54,116 bases of DNA from Rhodospirillaceae bacterium (GTDB taxonomy: Bacteria; Pseudomonadota; Alphaproteobacteria; GCA-2721365). The stretch covers positions 1-54,116 of the forward strand of contig PBKC01000019.1 of NCBI GenBank assembly GCA_002721365.1, read 5' to 3'. Both the position numbers and the translations under genes were made by a program. The notes under the pieces were generated by a model that saw only the letters and a program-made list of their open reading frames with translations, was not told the DNA's origin and made no database searches. The stretch's first letter is position 1, and each line of letters starts with the position of its first letter. This document shows, piece by piece, positions 52,666 to 54,116 of the stretch.

Positions 52666-54116
52666 ATGGTTGCGATCACCCTCCCGGACGGTAGCGTCCG
52701 CCAGTTCGACGGCGCCGTCAGCGGCGCCGATATTGCTTCGTCGATCGGGGCAGGCCTCGCCAAGGCCGCGCTCGCGGTGCGCGTGAACGGCGCCCTGTGG
52801 GACCTCACCCGGCCGATCGAGGCGGACGCAGAGGTCGCCATCATGACCACCCGCGACGAGGACGCGCTGGAGCTTCTGCGCCACGACGCCGCCCATGTGC
52901 TGGCCGAGGCCGCGAAGGAGTTGTGGCCGGACGTCCAGGTCACCATCGGCCCGGCGATCGACAACGGCTTCTATTACGACTTCTCGCGCCGCGAGCCCTT
53001 CACTCCTGAGGATCTGGAGCGGATGGAAGCGCGCATGCACGAGATCGTCGACCGCGACGAGGGCATCACCCGCGAGGTGTGGGAGCGCGACGCCGCCGTC
53101 CAGTACTTCAGCGACATCGGCGAGCACTACAAGGCGCAGATCATCGCCGACCTGCCGGACGACGAGGTCATCACCATCTACCGCCAGGGCGATTTCGTCG
53201 ACCTGTGCCGCGGACCGCATCTGCCGTCGACCGGCAAGCTCGGTCACGCCTTCAAGCTGATGAAGCTCGCCGGCGCCTACTGGCGGGGCGACAGCCGCAA
53301 CGAGATGCTTCAGCGCGTCTACGGCACCGCCTGGGCCGACGAGAAGCAGCTCAAGGCCTACCTCCACCAGATCGAGGAGGCCGAACGCCGTGACCACCGG
53401 CGGCTGGGCCGCGAAATGGACCTGTTCCACTTCCAGGAGGAAGCGGTCGGCAGCGCCTTCTGGCACCCGAAGGGCTGGACCCTCTACCGGGCGATCGAGG
53501 CCTATATGCGCCACCGCCTGGAGGCCGCGGGCTACGTGGAGGTCCGGACCCCGCAGCTTCTCGACCGGGCGCTGTGGGAGGCCTCCGGCCACTGGGAAAA
53601 GTTCCGTGAGCACATGTTCACCGCCGCCAGCGACGAGGAACGGGTGCTGGCGCTGAAGCCGATGAACTGCCCGGCCCATGTCCAGATCTTCCGCCAGGGG
53701 GTGAAGAGCTACCGCGACCTGCCGCTGCGCATGGCCGAGTTCGGCTCCTGCCACCGCAACGAGCCGTCGGGCGCGCTGCATGGGCTGATGCGGGTGCGCG
53801 CCTTCGTCCAGGACGACGCCCACATCTTCTGCACCGAGGACCAGATCACCGCCGAGACCATCTCGTTCTGCGAGCTGCTGCTGAGCGTCTACAAGGACTT
53901 CGGGTTCACCGACGTCCATGTGAAGTTCTCGGACCGCCCCGCCGTCCGCGCGGGCACCGACGACGTGTGGGACCGGGCCGAGACCGCGCTGAAGGATGCG
54001 GTTGCGGCGACCGGACTCGACTACACCCTGAACCCTGGCGAAGGCGCGTTCTACGGGCCCAAGCTCGAATTCGTGCTGCGGGACGCCATCGGCCGCGACT
54101 GGCAGTGCGGGACGCT
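52666..54116 (+). CDS. thrS: Threonyl-tRNA synthetase, 3' truncated
   Basis: Class II threonyl-tRNA synthetase, first 483 residues; the window ends inside it. Order: N-terminal TGS domain (about 1-62), the editing (SAD) domain (about 63-225) with [16 protein letters not shown] and [18 protein letters not shown], then the catalytic core from about 240: motif 1-like [17 protein letters not shown], motif 2 [25 protein letters not shown], shown here in parts [12 protein letters not shown] and [13 protein letters not shown], and the zinc cysteine in KPMNCPAHV. The anticodon domain is lost beyond the edge. Cytosolic and essential. The 156-base gap to the divergent TA genes has no T-box or attenuator that I can see. 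Confidence 0.96.
   Translation, partial: MVAITLPDGSVRQFDGAVSGADIASSIGAGLAKAALAVRVNGALWDLTRPIEADAEVAIMTTRDEDALELLRHDAAHVLAEAAKELWPDVQVTIGPAIDNGFYYDFSRREPFTPEDLERMEARMHEIVDRDEGITREVWERDAAVQYFSDIGEHYKAQIIADLPDDEVITIYRQGDFVDLCRGPHLPSTGKLGHAFKLMKLAGAYWRGDSRNEMLQRVYGTAWADEKQLKAYLHQIEEAERRDHRRLGREMDLFHFQEEAVGSAFWHPKGWTLYRAIEAYMRHRLEAAGYVEVRTPQLLDRALWEASGHWEKFREHMFTAASDEERVLALKPMNCPAHVQIFRQGVKSYRDLPLRMAEFGSCHRNEPSGALHGLMRVRAFVQDDAHIFCTEDQITAETISFCELLLSVYKDFGFTDVHVKFSDRPAVRAGTDDVWDRAETALKDAVAATGLDYTLNPGEGAFYGPKLEFVLRDAIGRDWQCGT

Overview
This 54 kb window is GC-rich chromosomal DNA from an alphaproteobacterium, most likely of the Rhodospirillales type. The grounds are the base composition, the coaBC-dut-moeB housekeeping group, a dual cold-shock-domain protein, a liv-type transporter paired with an acyl-CoA ligase, and intergenic REP-like hairpins of the CGTC(A/C)T-hairpin-CCA kind. 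I cannot assign a genus. I see no rRNA, tRNA, phage, insertion sequence or CRISPR array.

Layout. 1-4.5 kb: housekeeping and sulfur genes (coaBC 3' end, dut, cysK, a MoeB/ThiF E1-like enzyme, a DsrE-family protein, an EthD-like barrel protein). 4.5-6.1 kb: an amidase gene interrupted by one in-frame TAG three codons before its catalytic serine. 6.2-7.5 kb: a dual-CSD protein on the minus strand and a 640-base regulatory gap with an orphan terminator-like hairpin. 7.5-17.9 kb: a catabolic operon with a Tat-exported substrate-binding protein, two permeases and an ATPase of the polyamine/opine class, a three-subunit molybdenum hydroxylase, an intact amidase, and a convergent LysR regulator. Together they suggest uptake, hydroxylation and amide cleavage of an unidentified N-containing compound.

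18.3-34.4 kb is a signalling island. It holds a REC-GAF-PAS-GGDEF-EAL protein, a GAF histidine kinase and an Rcp1-like response regulator in one operon; a TIM-barrel isomerase/epimerase and a small membrane protein; a FecR-domain periplasmic protein and an OmpA-type lipoprotein; a divergent ANL adenylating enzyme; a minus-strand operon STAS, metallo-beta-lactamase-fold hydrolase, CHASE2-PP2C phosphatase; and a second GGDEF-EAL protein. The FecR/OmpA/CHASE2-PP2C/MBL/STAS set looks like an envelope-sensing partner-switching module and is my best candidate for an undescribed system.

34.6-42.4 kb: a minus-strand liv-type operon (acyl-CoA ligase, LivG, LivH, LivM, a DUF2059 protein, LivK, LivF), with REP-like palindromes between several of its genes. 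42.6-52 kb: an aldo/keto reductase, then surface-glycan genes (a glycosyltransferase fused to a NodB/WalW-like deacetylase domain, a sulfotransferase, a GT4, a GT9) mixed with a TPR protein, an SDR and an alpha/beta hydrolase. 51.9-52.5 kb: a VapBC-like toxin-antitoxin pair with a perfect promoter palindrome. The window ends inside thrS.
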